Below, in pieces: positions 15,403 to 24,760 of a stretch of DNA of 64,000 bases. The notes beneath the pieces were generated by a model that did no database searches, was not told where the DNA came from, and worked only from the letters and a program-made list of their open reading frames with translations. Both the position numbers and the translations under genes were made by a program. This DNA is from Sporosalibacterium faouarense (lineage in GTDB: Bacteria; Bacillota; Clostridia; Tissierellales; VENL01): assembly GCF_016765695.1 (NCBI RefSeq), contig NZ_JAETGO010000017.1:62001-126000 (forward strand). Direction: 5' to 3'. Each line of letters begins with the position of its first letter. Position 1 is the first letter of the stretch.

Positions 15403-17838
15403 ATGGATAATAAAAAAAACAATATCTTAAGAAATAATGATGAAGAAGTTCAAATATCAAATATGCATGTACACGCGTCTATTATTAATAGATTAGGGGA
15501 AGAGTTAATATCTAGTGAAATAACAGCATTTTCAGAGTTAATTAAAAATTCCTATGATGCAGATTCTCCAATAGTGGATTTTTTTATAGATAGCTTCTAT
15601 ACGGGTGTTGAAGAGGTAGAGATAAAAACAAGCAATTCAAATCAATTTGAGAAGAAACAAGTACCAGTATCAGGAATTATAAGGATAGAAGATAAAGGAA
15701 TAGGTATGAGCTTAGAAGATATCGAAAGAGGTTGGCTTACTATATCAAATTCCCTTAAAAAGAAATTTAAGTCTCAAGAAATGAGAACTACAAAATATAA
15801 TAGATATCCTATAGGAGAAAAAGGATTAGGAAGAATATCTTTGCATAGATTGGGGAATATATCCACTTTGATTACAAAAAAAGAAGATTCAAACATTGAA
15901 TATACTGTTAAAATCCCTTGGCTAATGTATGAAGAAGATATAACATTAGAAGAAGTCAAAATTAAAATCTACAAAAGAACAGTTGAAAATACTTCTAAGG
16001 GATATACGAAAATAATTATTAAAGATCTAAAAAATAGAGATCTATGGAATAATAAGAAAAATATTAGAGAGTTTGAAAAGAATTTAATGCAAATAACCTC
16101 ACCTTTTAGTAAAGATTTTTCTTTTTTAATAAAAGGAATGATAAATGGTAAAAAATTCAACTCTCAGCTAATATCTAATACCTTACTGGAAAAAAGAAGA
16201 AGCGAATATGAAGTTAAACTAGAAGGCAAAAAGTTGACTATAAATGGCTATTTAGATAGAAGGTGGTTCATAAGAAATAATAATTATCCAACTAATGAAG
16301 AAATGTTAGACTTTTTTAATTCAGAGTTTAATAAGATGAAAACTACTTTTAAACTTATTGATGATAACAAATTTAAAGTAATGCTAGATATAAAAATTAA
16401 TGATATAAAAAATGGTGTAGATGGATTATACATGATAGACAAATATCATCCTGGTGACTTTTATATTAGACTTTACGATTTTAATTTAGATGCAGGTTAT
16501 TTTCAGGAACTAGTAAAGACTAGGAATATTGGTATATTAGAAAATGTAACATCTTATAGAGAAGCAGTAAAAAACTTTAATGGGGTTTATGTGATTAGAG
16601 ATTCATTTACTGTGTTACCGTATGGATATGATGGGAAAGATTGGCTAGGTATAAATACTTCTTCAAAGACAGGAGGAACTTTTTATGACATAAAAAATGA
16701 TACTATCATTGGATATATTAAATTAGATGGTATGAAGAACAAAAATTTAAAGGAAAAAACTGACAGAGAAGGGTTTATAGAAAATTTCTACTATAATAAC
16801 TTTATAAAAATAATAAATAAAGCAATTGGTGAGATAAAATCAAAGACATCTAGTATTATAAAAAATAATTACAATAAATATAAAGAAGAAAAATACAATG
16901 ATAAAACAAAAATAAAAAATACTGATGATGCATTAGGAAATGTAAATAAAGCTGTAAATAGGTTGAAGCAAAATAATAATAAAAGGGATAATGAAATTAA
17001 TGGACAAATAAACTTGCTTAACAAAAATATGCATAATAATTCACAAGAGTCAGAAGACACAAACAAAGAAACAGAACAATATTTACATCAAATACAGTCT
17101 AGTATGGATTATCTAAAGAGAGTTCTTGAAGAGCAAACAGAGCGAGTTGAAGAACTAGCACATTTAGCTGGCTTAGGATTAGTTTCAGAGGCACTAACAC
17201 ATGATATGATTACCACTTTAGATAATTTGGAAGTATATACAAATAAAGTAAAGAAGAATATTAAAGCTAATATAAATAATTTAATAGAGAATTATTTTGA
17301 TTATGTTATAACTACTATAAATTTATTTAGAAAACAAATTTCACATATGTCTCCTGGATTTATGATTGTAAGAGAAAAGAAAGATACAATTGATATTTAT
17401 ATGTTTGTAATGAAATTTCAAGACTTTTACAAAGATAGATCAGAAAAGAAAGGTATAAAAATAAATATAATCAAAAAAGGGAATTTTGAAATCTATATGA
17501 ATAAAGGACAACTTAATCAAGTACTAGATAATTTATATCTTAATTCAGAGTACTGGTTATCAAAATACAAAAAAAATACTGGATTTGAAGAAACCAACTT
17601 TTATATTGAAATATCAGATAATAATACCTTGAATATATGGGACAATGGGTATGGCATATCAAAAAATAGAGAGGAAGATCTTTTTTATCCTTTTGTTACT
17701 GATAAAGATAAAGGAAGAGGTTTGGGCTTATATATTGTTCAATCAATATTAGCAAATAATAAAGCAGATATCTGTCTATTACAAGAAAGAAATAATAATA
17801 ATAATAGATATAAATTTAAAATAACATTCGCAGACTAA
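15403..17838 (+). CDS. dual-GHKL protein: Hsp90/MutL-like ATPase plus histidine-kinase module
   Basis: Protein of 811 residues with two separate GHKL ATP sites. N-terminal site: AFSELIKNSYDADS (E45, N49), IEDKGIGMS (97-101) and GEKGLGRIS (138-146), as in MutL, Hsp90 and MORC ATPases. After a mid region and a coiled coil (~500-590) comes a kinase-like part: LAGLGLVSEALTHDM with an H-box-like His at 600, an N box NQVLDNLYLNS near 705-715, WDNGYGIS near 747 and DKGRGLGLYIV near 770-778. It is cytosolic, with no membrane segment. The next gene, 13 bases on, encodes a receiver protein, so phosphotransfer between them is likely. The start at 15403 has GGGGGG ahead of it. Confidence 0.85.
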   Translation: MDNKKNNILRNNDEEVQISNMHVHASIINRLGEELISSEITAFSELIKNSYDADSPIVDFFIDSFYTGVEEVEIKTSNSNQFEKKQVPVSGIIRIEDKGIGMSLEDIERGWLTISNSLKKKFKSQEMRTTKYNRYPIGEKGLGRISLHRLGNISTLITKKEDSNIEYTVKIPWLMYEEDITLEEVKIKIYKRTVENTSKGYTKIIIKDLKNRDLWNNKKNIREFEKNLMQITSPFSKDFSFLIKGMINGKKFNSQLISNTLLEKRRSEYEVKLEGKKLTINGYLDRRWFIRNNNYPTNEEMLDFFNSEFNKMKTTFKLIDDNKFKVMLDIKINDIKNGVDGLYMIDKYHPGDFYIRLYDFNLDAGYFQELVKTRNIGILENVTSYREAVKNFNGVYVIRDSFTVLPYGYDGKDWLGINTSSKTGGTFYDIKNDTIIGYIKLDGMKNKNLKEKTDREGFIENFYYNNFIKIINKAIGEIKSKTSSIIKNNYNKYKEEKYNDKTKIKNTDDALGNVNKAVNRLKQNNNKRDNEINGQINLLNKNMHNNSQESEDTNKETEQYLHQIQSSMDYLKRVLEEQTERVEELAHLAGLGLVSEALTHDMITTLDNLEVYTNKVKKNIKANINNLIENYFDYVITTINLFRKQISHMSPGFMIVREKKDTIDIYMFVMKFQDFYKDRSEKKGIKINIIKKGNFEIYMNKGQLNQVLDNLYLNSEYWLSKYKKNTGFEETNFYIEISDNNTLNIWDNGYGISKNREEDLFYPFVTDKDKGRGLGLYIVQSILANNKADICLLQERNNNNNRYKFKITFAD

Positions 17839-17851
17839 GGGGGGAAAGATT

Positions 17852-20143
17852 ATGAACAATTTAAATGAATGGCTCAAACTAAATAAGATAGGTTATATTA
17901 TTTCTATAGATGACTTACATAATGAAGAAATAACAAATACAGATAGGTTAGTACTATTTAAAAATGGATTAAGGAAAGATTTTGATAAATATTCAAAACC
18001 TTTTAAACCTATGATACAACTATGGGAAAACATAGATATATACAGAGACAATGTAGATGCTTTTGTGAATATTTATGAAAATTTAATAGATAATAAAGAG
18101 AATATGGGGATTATCAAAGAAGTAGACAAGTTATTAGAAGATGATTATAAACCTACTAATACGGCGATTAGAGAATTAGTAATTCAGTTGCAAGAGTTAG
18201 CAAAAGATGATAAAAATCCAATTCAGGAGTTTAAATTATATAAATCGTATGATGAAGTCATAAAAAATTATGATGAATATTTATCAAATATTAATCATAA
18301 TTTTAAAGTTTTATGGCTGGTAGATTTTGAATTAGAAGGTAAAGATGATAAACGAAATGGGATAGAACTAATAAAAAAAATATTAGAACATAATAAGAAT
18401 AACAGGGAGTTTATAGAAAATAATATTTTTTCAATACTAAGTTCTCAGATTGGAGAAAATCATGATCTAGAAGATATTTATAGAAGAGTATATGTGATAG
18501 ATAAACAAACATTAAGTGACAGAGTCGAGTTTTCCAATAAGATAATTACTGGATCAAAATCATATATATCTTCTGTACTAGTAGGAGATATAGTAAAGAG
18601 GCTGAAAGATGGTCTAAATAACGCAAAAGATAGATTGTTAAGAGAGTCATTAGAGATTCTAGACTATTTAATAATATCATATCCTAATCAAGAAGGAACC
18701 CATCCATTAGAGCTGTTACTACGGATATTTAATATTATAAGCAAAGCTGAATTCGAAAATTCTATTTCTTCAGATATACCTCAAGTTTTTAAATTATTGA
18801 ATGAATATGAGCTTATGTGTGGAGATAATAAGGTGGAAGAAAGAAAAAGCGACTTTATAAATGAATGTTTTAAGATAGAAAAATATAATGATAATATAAA
18901 TGTACTATATAATAGCATTAACTCCGGTGATATATTTAAGATTTTTGGTCATTACTATATTTTAATAACACAACCATGTGATTTAGCAGTAAGAAACGAT
19001 GGAAATAGATCTTCTGAATATGGAATTTTATTAAGAATAGATAAAGGGAATTCAAGTAGTAAGTTTAGTTACCCCTTAAATTATTTCAAGAGTACTCCTT
19101 ATTACATAGATTTAAAAGTGCAAATGCATATTGATTTAGATATTTTAGACTTATGTATATTAAATAAAGATGGTTACTCAAAACTTAATTCTAAAGTTAT
19201 TGATGATAAATTTAAAGAGTTTCTAGAGTTAGAGGAAAGTGATGAAGAAAGAATAATATTATATTTTAAGGAATTAATAGAAGCAAGTTATGTAGAGGGC
19301 TACTTTAATAGACCTAATAAACTAAAACTTATTAGAGTAATTAAGAAAGTGTATAACTCATATAAGGGTATAAAGGAAATTAAAGACTTAATACCAGAGG
19401 ATAAACATAATATTGTTGAACATATAATAGGTAATAGTGAAGATCTAGTGAATTTCAATAAATTTAAAGTAGAAGATGGATACATCAAGTATGATATTCA
19501 AAGAGTAACCAATTTAAATAGTGTGGTTACAAGTGATTTAATAAGCAAATTTAGTAACTATATATCTAGGATAGGTAAACCAGGGGTATTTGCAGATAAT
19601 ATTGATAAAGAAACAAAAACATTTAAAATATATATCGAAGATATATGCAACGGTGAGGACGTCTTAATAGAACAATTAGATTTACGAAATGAGATTGAAA
19701 TTATACAAAATAAAATTGCTGAAAGATATAAAGGTATTGTAAATGCTAAGAATATAAAAAAACTAAATCCTGAGCTTGATAGTATTAAGATTACTGGAGA
19801 CTTACAAGTGGTTAATATCTGTGGACAACCCTTTAATTTAAAGGGTAGCAAAAACAATTATACTATTTCATTAAGCTTAAAAGAATTGCAAAGTATAGAT
19901 GGGGGGAATGAACTTATAGCTACATTAGAAGAGATTGCTACTTCAATTGAAGAAGGGAATATTGATAATCCAAAAAAATTCGCAAAATATTATGATGATG
20001 AGATTAACGCTATAAGACCAAAGTTTAACTTTCCCTATAAGAAGGAAGAAAGATTGCTAAATAATCTGTTTTTAATAAAGGCTAATCTCAATAGAGAAAA
20101 GTTAGTTAACGTAGGGGAAATAATAATGAAAACCCAATTTTGA
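17852..20143 (+). CDS. receiver-domain protein with large uncharacterised effector region
   Basis: Protein of 763 residues. Residues ~10-225 look like a divergent receiver domain: acidic pair IIS-I-D20-D21, phospho-acceptor strand LWLVD158FEL, Ser-rich strand ILSS (~193-196) and conserved Lys VYVIDK218. An unusual insertion of about 100 residues separates the first strand from the acceptor Asp. The rest is unassigned. A central stretch GDIFKIFGHYYILITQPCDLAVRN, and a lysine/glutamate-rich C-terminus ending in VGEIIMKTQF, are the most distinctive parts. I find no nuclease or toxin motif by eye. It is the last gene of the kinase operon and is presumably the output of the upstream dual-GHKL protein. 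Confidence 0.75.
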   Translation: MNNLNEWLKLNKIGYIISIDDLHNEEITNTDRLVLFKNGLRKDFDKYSKPFKPMIQLWENIDIYRDNVDAFVNIYENLIDNKENMGIIKEVDKLLEDDYKPTNTAIRELVIQLQELAKDDKNPIQEFKLYKSYDEVIKNYDEYLSNINHNFKVLWLVDFELEGKDDKRNGIELIKKILEHNKNNREFIENNIFSILSSQIGENHDLEDIYRRVYVIDKQTLSDRVEFSNKIITGSKSYISSVLVGDIVKRLKDGLNNAKDRLLRESLEILDYLIISYPNQEGTHPLELLLRIFNIISKAEFENSISSDIPQVFKLLNEYELMCGDNKVEERKSDFINECFKIEKYNDNINVLYNSINSGDIFKIFGHYYILITQPCDLAVRNDGNRSSEYGILLRIDKGNSSSKFSYPLNYFKSTPYYIDLKVQMHIDLDILDLCILNKDGYSKLNSKVIDDKFKEFLELEESDEERIILYFKELIEASYVEGYFNRPNKLKLIRVIKKVYNSYKGIKEIKDLIPEDKHNIVEHIIGNSEDLVNFNKFKVEDGYIKYDIQRVTNLNSVVTSDLISKFSNYISRIGKPGVFADNIDKETKTFKIYIEDICNGEDVLIEQLDLRNEIEIIQNKIAERYKGIVNAKNIKKLNPELDSIKITGDLQVVNICGQPFNLKGSKNNYTISLSLKELQSIDGGNELIATLEEIATSIEEGNIDNPKKFAKYYDDEINAIRPKFNFPYKKEERLLNNLFLIKANLNREKLVNVGEIIMKTQF

Positions 20144-20273
20144 TTAGAAGTAAAAGGATAGTTAAAATATATTTCTGACACATGATATATATTGAGAGAG
20201 TTTAAGAATGATTTCTTGTGTAATTTATCTAAAAATACTTATCAGTATTAATGAATATAGTAAATTACTGTAT

Positions 20274-20309
20274 AAAAATAGTAGTCAAAGATCTTTGACT
20301 ACTATTTTT
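20274..20309. terminator. 36-base perfect palindrome, bidirectional terminator
   Basis: AAAAATAGTAGTCAAAGA is followed at once by its exact reverse complement. It has A-run and T-run ends on both strands, so it can stop the kinase/receiver operon from the left and the truncated protease gene from the right. Confidence 0.8.
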
Positions 20310-20391
20310 ATGATAAATCATATTTTGAATTTCTTTATCATGTATAAATAATTTCAAAGAATATACCATATACATTTCAAGAATAGAAATA

Positions 20392-21015
20392 TCATTGCAT
20401 TTTAACCAGTATAGCACTAACTATATCTGAAGTACTTCCACTACCATTTTCATCTAAAGCCTTTACACCTAGAATGTTCGCTTCAGGAGCAACGCCTGCA
20501 TACTTACCATTTGAAGAATAGCCATTTGATGCTATAATACCTGATACGTGAGTTCCATGACCATTATCATCATATGGCTTACTTCTATCATTCACAAAGT
20601 CCTTGAAGCCAACAATTCTACTTCTAGGTTTAATTAAGTCACTGTGAGGAGCAACACCTGTATCCACAACAGCAACAGTTATATCTTTGCCTGTATATCC
20701 TTCTACCTGCGGTATTTGACAACCAATAGATTCAGTAGCTATATCTAGAAGTGCAAAGACTTTTGAGTCAAAGCTTATATATTCAATGTTAGGGTCTTTA
20801 GATAGCTTATCAATAGCACCAATATTCATATTACATGCTACTCCACCAACTAATGGTAGGTTATATTTAACTCGCCCAGACATATTAAAAACTAAGCCGC
20901 TAAGTTTATTAGAATCGTTATCTTTCGCTCGAATGATAACCGGTACTTCTTCTTTTGATTTTGAAAGAAGTTTTGCGCTTAGAACTGGACATACTCTTTT
21001 AGCTCTCTTCATCAT
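20392..21015 (-). pseudogene. 3'-truncated subtilisin-like (S8) serine protease gene
   Basis: The frame encodes 207 residues of an S8 protease: an inhibitor-like propeptide (to ~75), then VAVVDTGVAPHSDL with the catalytic Asp and DNGHGTHVSGIIAS with the catalytic His. It then ends at SDIVSAILVKMQ-stop, without the GTSMA(T/S)P block that carries the catalytic Ser. S8 proteases of this kind are normally 300-450 residues. The last few residues no longer match the family, so the gene was cut at about 20400 and joined to foreign DNA. The start follows GGTGAG. The protein could not be an active protease. Confidence 0.8.
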
Positions 21016-21161
21016 AATTTATCTCACCTGCCTATGCTTCAATGTATGCGGATATGCAAAAAAAGGTGAATAAAAAATTACCAATGAAGTTTACATAATA
21101 TCGTGTTATAATAATACTATCCCCTTTACATATACATATATAAATGAAAGGGGGAGTGTAT

Positions 21162-21992
21162 ATGAAATTAAAAAGAAAAGCTAGAAAAAGTATTGTATTT
21201 GTTTTAGTTATAATCATGACTTTAACAGTATTTAGTTTATTTAATTTAAATATAAAAAGCAAGTTTAGCCAGTTAGTAAAAGCTTTTGAAAAGACTAGAA
21301 TCTTACACAATGTAAAAGAATATGATAAGCTGGAAACTGAGAGGTTTGTTATTAGGTACGAGGATGATAAGAAAAATGCAGAACTGACAGCGAAAATACT
21401 AAGTAAATATTATGATCAGGTATGTTCGATGTTTGATTACTATCCACAAGAGAAAGTCGTAATAATCATTTATAATAATGGAGAAGACTTAGTAGATAAT
21501 ACTAGATTAAAGAAAGACACTCCGCCATTAGGAGTATATTATAGTGGTACAATTAATATACTATCTCCTAAAGTTTGGTTGTCTCAAAATGAATCATATG
21601 AAGAAGCCTTTGAAAAAAATGGACCTGTAGTACATGAATTTGCTCATCAAGTAGTAGATGATATTACAAATGGTAACTATCCGATATGGCTTACAGAAGG
21701 GATTGCCTTATATGTAGAATATAAAACTACAGGGTTTGAATGGGGTAGTGAAATCAAGAATGGTAATGACATCACTGTTGAAGATTTAACTAATAAATTC
21801 TATGATATTGATACTGGGCTATCCTATAGAAAGTCATTTGAAGTCGTTTCCAGTATTTCAGAAAATTGGGGATTTGACAAGTTAAGGCTATTGTTAGATA
21901 CTTTAGGAGATGGTAATAGTATGGATAAATCGACACAGAAAGTTTTGAAAGTAAATCTTATGGATATAGATAAAACACTTTTAAAAGAGTGA
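21162..21992 (+). CDS. membrane-anchored peptidase MA family (gluzincin-like) metalloprotease
   Basis: Protein of 276 residues from the ATG at 21162, which has GAAAGGGGGAG ahead; the ATG at 21144 overlaps that site. An N-terminal membrane anchor (about 10-28, KSIVFVLVIIMTLTVFSLF) is followed by an extracellular domain with the zinc motif VVHEFAHQVV and a downstream LTEGIALYVEY that supplies the third ligand Glu. This is the peptidase MA pattern often seen in clostridial surface or sporulation-linked proteins. The substrate is unknown. It precedes walR by 170 bases but is separated by a strong terminator. Confidence 0.8.
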   Translation: MKLKRKARKSIVFVLVIIMTLTVFSLFNLNIKSKFSQLVKAFEKTRILHNVKEYDKLETERFVIRYEDDKKNAELTAKILSKYYDQVCSMFDYYPQEKVVIIIYNNGEDLVDNTRLKKDTPPLGVYYSGTINILSPKVWLSQNESYEEAFEKNGPVVHEFAHQVVDDITNGNYPIWLTEGIALYVEYKTTGFEWGSEIKNGNDITVEDLTNKFYDIDTGLSYRKSFEVVSSISENWGFDKLRLLLDTLGDGNSMDKSTQKVLKVNLMDIDKTLLKE

Positions 21993-22020
21993 GCTTAAAA
22001 AGTCACTCTTTTAAAAGTGT
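21975..22020 (+). terminator. terminator after the peptidase MA gene
   Basis: ACACTTTTAAAAGAGTGA (21975-21992) pairs perfectly with TCACTCTTTTAAAAGTGT (22003-22020). The left arm includes the stop codon. Confidence 0.7.
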
Positions 22021-22165
22021 TTAAATTAATATATTACAATGCAATAGTAGGTAGTTAGCAGGAAAAATATGTACATTCATAGAATATACTTATATAATAG
22101 ATAATTAAAAATACAAAAAATAATAGTTTACTAATATATTAAAAATTTAAATGGGGTGAGTAGCA

Positions 22166-22858
22166 TTGAGTAAAAAAATACTAGTTGTTGATGATGAGAA
22201 GCCAATTGCTGAGATTTTAAAATTTAATCTTGAAAAGGAAGGATATGAAATTGACCTTGCATTTGACGGAGAAGAGGCTATTAACAAAGCTTTTGATATA
22301 AAACCTGATATAATTTTATTAGATGTAATGCTACCAAAAAAAGATGGATTTCAGGTTTTGAAAGAGGTTAGGGGTAAGCTACAGATACCAGTATTGATGT
22401 TGACTGCTAAGGAGGAAGAAGTAGATAAGGTGTTGGGATTAGAACTAGGTGCTGATGATTATATTACTAAGCCATTTAGTATGAGAGAACTTATTGCGAG
22501 AGTAAAAGCAAATCTAAGAAGGTCAGAAATTGTGTCAGATAATTCAACTGACGGGGACTTGGTAATATCAGGTGACCTAATAATTGATATTAATAAATAT
22601 GAAGTTAGAAGAAATGATGAAATTATTAATTTAACTTTGAGAGAGTTTGAATTATTAAGGTTCTTAGCCACTAAGGCTGAACAAGTATTTTCAAGGGAAA
22701 AATTACTTGAAGAAGTATGGGGATATGAATACTACGGAGACATTAGAACGGTTGATGTAACTGTGAGGAGATTAAGAGAGAAAATTGAAGATGACTCTAA
22801 AGGCTATAAATACGTCCTTACTAAAAGAGGTGTAGGATACTACTTCAGGAGGGCATAA
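22166..22858 (+). CDS. walR: WalR (YycF) response regulator
   Basis: OmpR-family regulator of 230 residues that controls peptidoglycan hydrolases and cell-wall turnover. Receiver domain: VVDDEKPIAEIL, phospho-acceptor in ILLDVMLPKKDGF (about residue 53), LTAKEEE and DDYITKPFSMREL. Winged helix: LTLREFELLRFLATKAEQVFSREKLLEEVWG, then DIRTVDVTVRRLREKIE. Translation starts at TTG (22166) behind AATGGGGTGAG. It ends 2 bases before walK. Confidence 0.95.
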   Translation: MSKKILVVDDEKPIAEILKFNLEKEGYEIDLAFDGEEAINKAFDIKPDIILLDVMLPKKDGFQVLKEVRGKLQIPVLMLTAKEEEVDKVLGLELGADDYITKPFSMRELIARVKANLRRSEIVSDNSTDGDLVISGDLIIDINKYEVRRNDEIINLTLREFELLRFLATKAEQVFSREKLLEEVWGYEYYGDIRTVDVTVRRLREKIEDDSKGYKYVLTKRGVGYYFRRA

Positions 22859-22860
22859 AA

Positions 22861-24660
22861 ATGTTTAAAAGTATAAGATGGAAATTTATTACTGTATACT
22901 TTCTGTTAGTTTTTATAGCTATGGTTATAGTAGGAGTATTCATTGTTGAAAAATTCTATGAGAATCAAGAAAATCAAATAACAAAGAGAATGGAAAATAC
23001 AGTAAATAATCTATTGGTAATTAATAGTGGCTTAGCTAAAGATGACTGGAAGGCATCAGAAGATGAAATAAGAAGATCTATTATTAGTAATGGTTCATTT
23101 CAAGGAAATTTATATATTATTAATAATTCAGAAGCACCTGAGATAATTGCGTCATATTCTAGTAGAAGGTTCAACCAAGAAGATTTAGTGGGAAAGAGTC
23201 CGTTTCAAGATAATACTCTTTTAAATCAGGATATTATACTTGAGGCACTAGAGGAAGGCAAGATATCTTATAAAACATTTGAAGAAGATAAGATTAAACA
23301 TTTAGCTTATCCTGTGGAAAATGAGTTTGGAAAAGTAAAGGGTATAATTTATGTTACAGCTGACTTAGAAAATATGTATGAAACTTTAGATGATGCACAG
23401 GAAATCCTAACTAAAGCGACCCTTTTAGCGTTGTTTATAACCATATTTCTAGGTTTTTTTATAGCTAATAGCATAACTGGACCTATTAAGGATGTTACAG
23501 TAAAAGCTGCTAGGATGGCCAAAGGAGACTTTGATCAGGTTGTTGAAGTAAAATCAAATGATGAGATTGGACAATTAGCTAGCATGTTTAACTACTTAAC
23601 TCTTAAGCTTAAAAGAACAATGTCAGAGGTATATAGAGAAAAAAGTAAACTGGATACTATATTTACTTATATGGCTGATGGAGTTATCGCAGTAAACATA
23701 AATGGAACTATTATCCATGTAAATCCAAATGCTTTAAAGATGCTCGGCATTACTGAGGAGGAAGTAGAACATAAGACTTTTGATGAGATTTTTGTAAAGT
23801 ATAATCCAAAATTAACATTATCATATATAAAAGAAAACAATGATTGGAAGGGAAGTTACCTATTAGATATGGACCCTTCTGTTTATAGAGCCAAATATGC
23901 ATCTTTTAGAAATAAAAACAATGAAATTGGTGGTCTAATAATAGTTTTACAAGATGTAACAGAGCAACAAAAGCTAGAAAATATGAGAAAAGAGTTTGTT
24001 GCCAATGTTTCTCATGAATTAAAGACCCCAATAACAACTATTAAAAGTTATACTGAAACTTTACTCGATGGAGGTATGGAAAGTCCTGAGCTTTCAAACA
24101 AATTTCTGGATGTTATAGACAGTGAATGTGATAGAATGGCAAGGATTGTTAGAGATTTACTTCAGCTATCTAATTTAGATTATAAACAAACTAAGTGGAA
24201 TAAAAGCTCTCTTTATATGGAGAACTTATTAAGGGATGCTTACTTTAAAATGAAGATAGCGGCTCAAGAGAAGAATCAAAAAATTACTCTTGATATTCAA
24301 GGTGATATTCCTCAAATAGCAGGTGACAAAGATAGGCTAGAACAAGTGGTTTTAAATGTAATAAGCAATGCGATAAAGTATACACCAGATGATGGTGAAA
24401 TAGAGATAATAGCAAAAAAACAAGAAAATCATGTTATTGTAACGGTGAAAGATAATGGCTTGGGTATACCTGAAGAAGATATAGATAGAATTTTTGAAAG
24501 GTTCTATAGAGTTGACAAAGCAAGGTCAAGAGCTCTAGGTGGGACTGGATTAGGACTTTCTATTGCAAAACAGATAGTAGTCTTTCATGGCGGAGACATT
24601 AAAATTAGAAGTGAATACAACGTAGGAACAGAAGTAGACATCATTTTACCAATACAGTAA
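22861..24660 (+). CDS. walK: WalK (YycG) sensor histidine kinase
   Basis: Kinase of 599 residues with the full WalK layout: TM1 (~10-30), extracellular domain (~30-180), TM2 (~183-203), HAMP (GPIKDVTVKAARMAKGDF), PAS (~260-360, MADGVIAVNINGTIIHVN), HisKA with FVANVSHELKTPITT, and HATPase with NVISNAIKYTPDDGEI, VKDNGLGIPEEDIDRIF and GGTGLGLSIAKQIV. It senses cell-wall state (lipid II or hydrolase products in other species) and phosphorylates WalR. Confidence 0.95.
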   Translation: MFKSIRWKFITVYFLLVFIAMVIVGVFIVEKFYENQENQITKRMENTVNNLLVINSGLAKDDWKASEDEIRRSIISNGSFQGNLYIINNSEAPEIIASYSSRRFNQEDLVGKSPFQDNTLLNQDIILEALEEGKISYKTFEEDKIKHLAYPVENEFGKVKGIIYVTADLENMYETLDDAQEILTKATLLALFITIFLGFFIANSITGPIKDVTVKAARMAKGDFDQVVEVKSNDEIGQLASMFNYLTLKLKRTMSEVYREKSKLDTIFTYMADGVIAVNINGTIIHVNPNALKMLGITEEEVEHKTFDEIFVKYNPKLTLSYIKENNDWKGSYLLDMDPSVYRAKYASFRNKNNEIGGLIIVLQDVTEQQKLENMRKEFVANVSHELKTPITTIKSYTETLLDGGMESPELSNKFLDVIDSECDRMARIVRDLLQLSNLDYKQTKWNKSSLYMENLLRDAYFKMKIAAQEKNQKITLDIQGDIPQIAGDKDRLEQVVLNVISNAIKYTPDDGEIEIIAKKQENHVIVTVKDNGLGIPEEDIDRIFERFYRVDKARSRALGGTGLGLSIAKQIVVFHGGDIKIRSEYNVGTEVDIILPIQ

Positions 24661-24665
24661 TTCTA

Positions 24666-24720
24666 TGTAATTCAATTTTAATTCCGTTGTAATATGTTTG
24701 TAATAATACTATTATATAAT
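24666..24720 (+). promoter_or_regulatory. two tandem WalR boxes and a promoter
   Basis: Box 1 is TGTAAT-N5-TTTAAT (24666-24682) and box 2 is TGTAAT-N5-TGTAAT (24688-24704). They start 22 bases apart, about two helical turns. This fits the known WalR consensus of two TGTWAH hexamers 5 bases apart. A TATAAT at 24715-24720 follows, so the boxes cover the -35 region. An internal, WalR-controlled promoter for the downstream genes is likely. Confidence 0.72.
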
Positions 24721-24760
24721 TAGGCTGTAGAGATAGATATTATATTGAGGAGGACATATA

